NCBI GenBank assembly: GCA_034008185.1
Contig: CM067081.1
Location: forward strand, 147,404,258 to 147,468,257
From: Gorsachius magnificus
Lineage: Eukaryota > Chordata > Aves > Pelecaniformes > Ardeidae
Length of the DNA stretch: 64,000 nt
Direction: 5' to 3'
Below the pieces are notes generated by a model. It was not told the DNA's origin, did not search any database, and worked only from the letters and a program-made list of their open reading frames with translations. A program made the position numbers and the translations under genes. Positions 63,096 through 64,000 of this stretch are shown piece by piece (position 1 is the first letter of the stretch; every line of letters starts with the position of its first letter).

Positions 63096-63100
63096 AAAAG
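63096..63100. repeat. Target-site duplication, right copy (AAAAG)
   Basis: These bases are identical to 62,486-62,490 and directly abut the CACA end of the LTR. The duplication has no mismatch, although it is short and A-rich. Confidence 0.85.
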
Positions 63101-64000
63101 AAAATATTGCAAACTTCCATTAAGAACCATTGTTGGGAGGAAAAAACGGATGCTGCAAGACTAGTGCAGTAACTAGAACCAAGCTGACTTACTAGGTCTG
63201 GGTTAGTCTGAACAACTGCAAAACAGCAACACAGGATTTGACAACACAGTGTTTTAAAAATCTAATCTGCATAAATGACTCTGTGAAGTGGTTGTCATTT
63301 CTCTAACATAGCAATTTGAGTTAAAAGGGCATCTGCTCATAAAGTTAGTATTGACCTAGTTGTCCTCTTAGAATTTACAAATAGAAAGGAATTACTCGTC
63401 ACGAAAAAGTGCCCATTTTTATATAACAACCAGCAAATTAAACAACTAACAACTCCTGAACCACTCAGTGGGAGAAAAGGAAAGTTCAGAGCATCTTTAC
63501 AGCCCACTGAGATTTTTTTGTGAGATTTTAATCCAGAAGAGACATACAGAAATATACAAGCCTTCATGGAACCAAGTCATCTACGTTCGCAAGGATGTAC
63601 TGTTCTGAAATCAGAGCTGATGCTTATTTTCAAGATCTTCCCTAATGGTGGTTTAAATAGAACAGTTCATTCACATTCAAGTTTTAAGTATAAAAATATA
63701 TACAGCAAATAAACTGTTAACTTCATTAAGGAACAATGATATGGAAAACATTCCATTAAAGCTTTCCTGGTTAGCACAGGTGTATCAAACAGCATCTCTA
63801 AAGTTATGATTTTGGTAACTGAAAATTTTGCCATCAGCTAAGTAAAATCAAATAAGCTGCAACATTTAGCCCACTGTAATACAGCTTACATCCTGCCATG
63901 AATCTTGCAAAACAAAATACATACACTGCAGGTTGCACACTGCCATACTATTAATAGCATTCTTCCAGAAGGTTGGTCAACTTTCCTGTACAATTGACAC

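Larger units (their letters stand above)
61446..64000 (-). other. MGST1: Last intron of MGST1 (runs off the window)
   Basis: This is intronic sequence upstream of the terminal exon. I searched the minus strand for the preceding coding exon (the segment ending in the charged ERVRR-type motif) and did not find it, so the intron is at least 2.5 kb. It holds a solo LTR (62,491-63,095) and a weak old CR1 tail near 61,850. The short open frames in it, for example 61,616-61,831 and 63,337-63,567 on the minus strand, resemble nothing I know. Confidence 0.8.

Noticed and set aside
1..64000. CRISPR arrays, bacterial operons, insertion sequences, rRNA or tRNA genes
   Set aside because: No regularly spaced direct repeats, no ribosome-binding-site-led gene series, and no cloverleaf or rRNA signature was seen. 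The repeats are vertebrate in type.

Overview
The window is vertebrate nuclear DNA, almost certainly from a bird and probably a neognath outside the fowl group. The evidence is a set of CR1 LINE 3' ends carrying the avian terminal octamer repeat, a solo LTR of a type familiar from bird genomes, and one terminal exon of microsomal glutathione S-transferase 1 (MGST1). The DNA looks AT-rich by eye. There is no bacterial gene organisation: the many short open frames are what chance gives in 64 kb.

Layout. From 1 to about 60,800 I see no exon I can name. This stretch is intergenic DNA 3' of MGST1, made of unique AT-rich sequence, decayed amniote-wide repeats (MIR-like SINE remnants and palindromic MITE-like elements), a few CR1 3' ends, simple repeats, and several AT-rich blocks with clusters of homeodomain, POU and E-box motifs that could be conserved enhancers. 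From about 60,838 to 61,443 lies the last exon of MGST1 on the minus strand, with stop codon, a 3' UTR of about 350 nt, an AATAAA signal and a GU-rich downstream element. From 61,444 to 64,000 is the last MGST1 intron, which runs out of the window and holds a 605-bp solo LTR flanked by a perfect 5-bp target duplication. The upstream MGST1 exons are not in the window.

Context. In other vertebrates, from memory, the gene facing the 3' end of MGST1 is LMO3, a LIM-only transcription regulator with a long regulatory flank. No LIM-domain exon is visible here, so the roughly 60 kb may be part of the MGST1-LMO3 spacer. That reading is inference and needs a synteny check.

I found no previously undescribed multi-gene system. 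The most useful items are the MGST1 exon, the sense-oriented LTR with its own polyadenylation signal inside the MGST1 intron, a tail-to-tail CR1 pair, an uninterrupted AAGGG pentanucleotide tract, and the candidate noncoding regulatory blocks.
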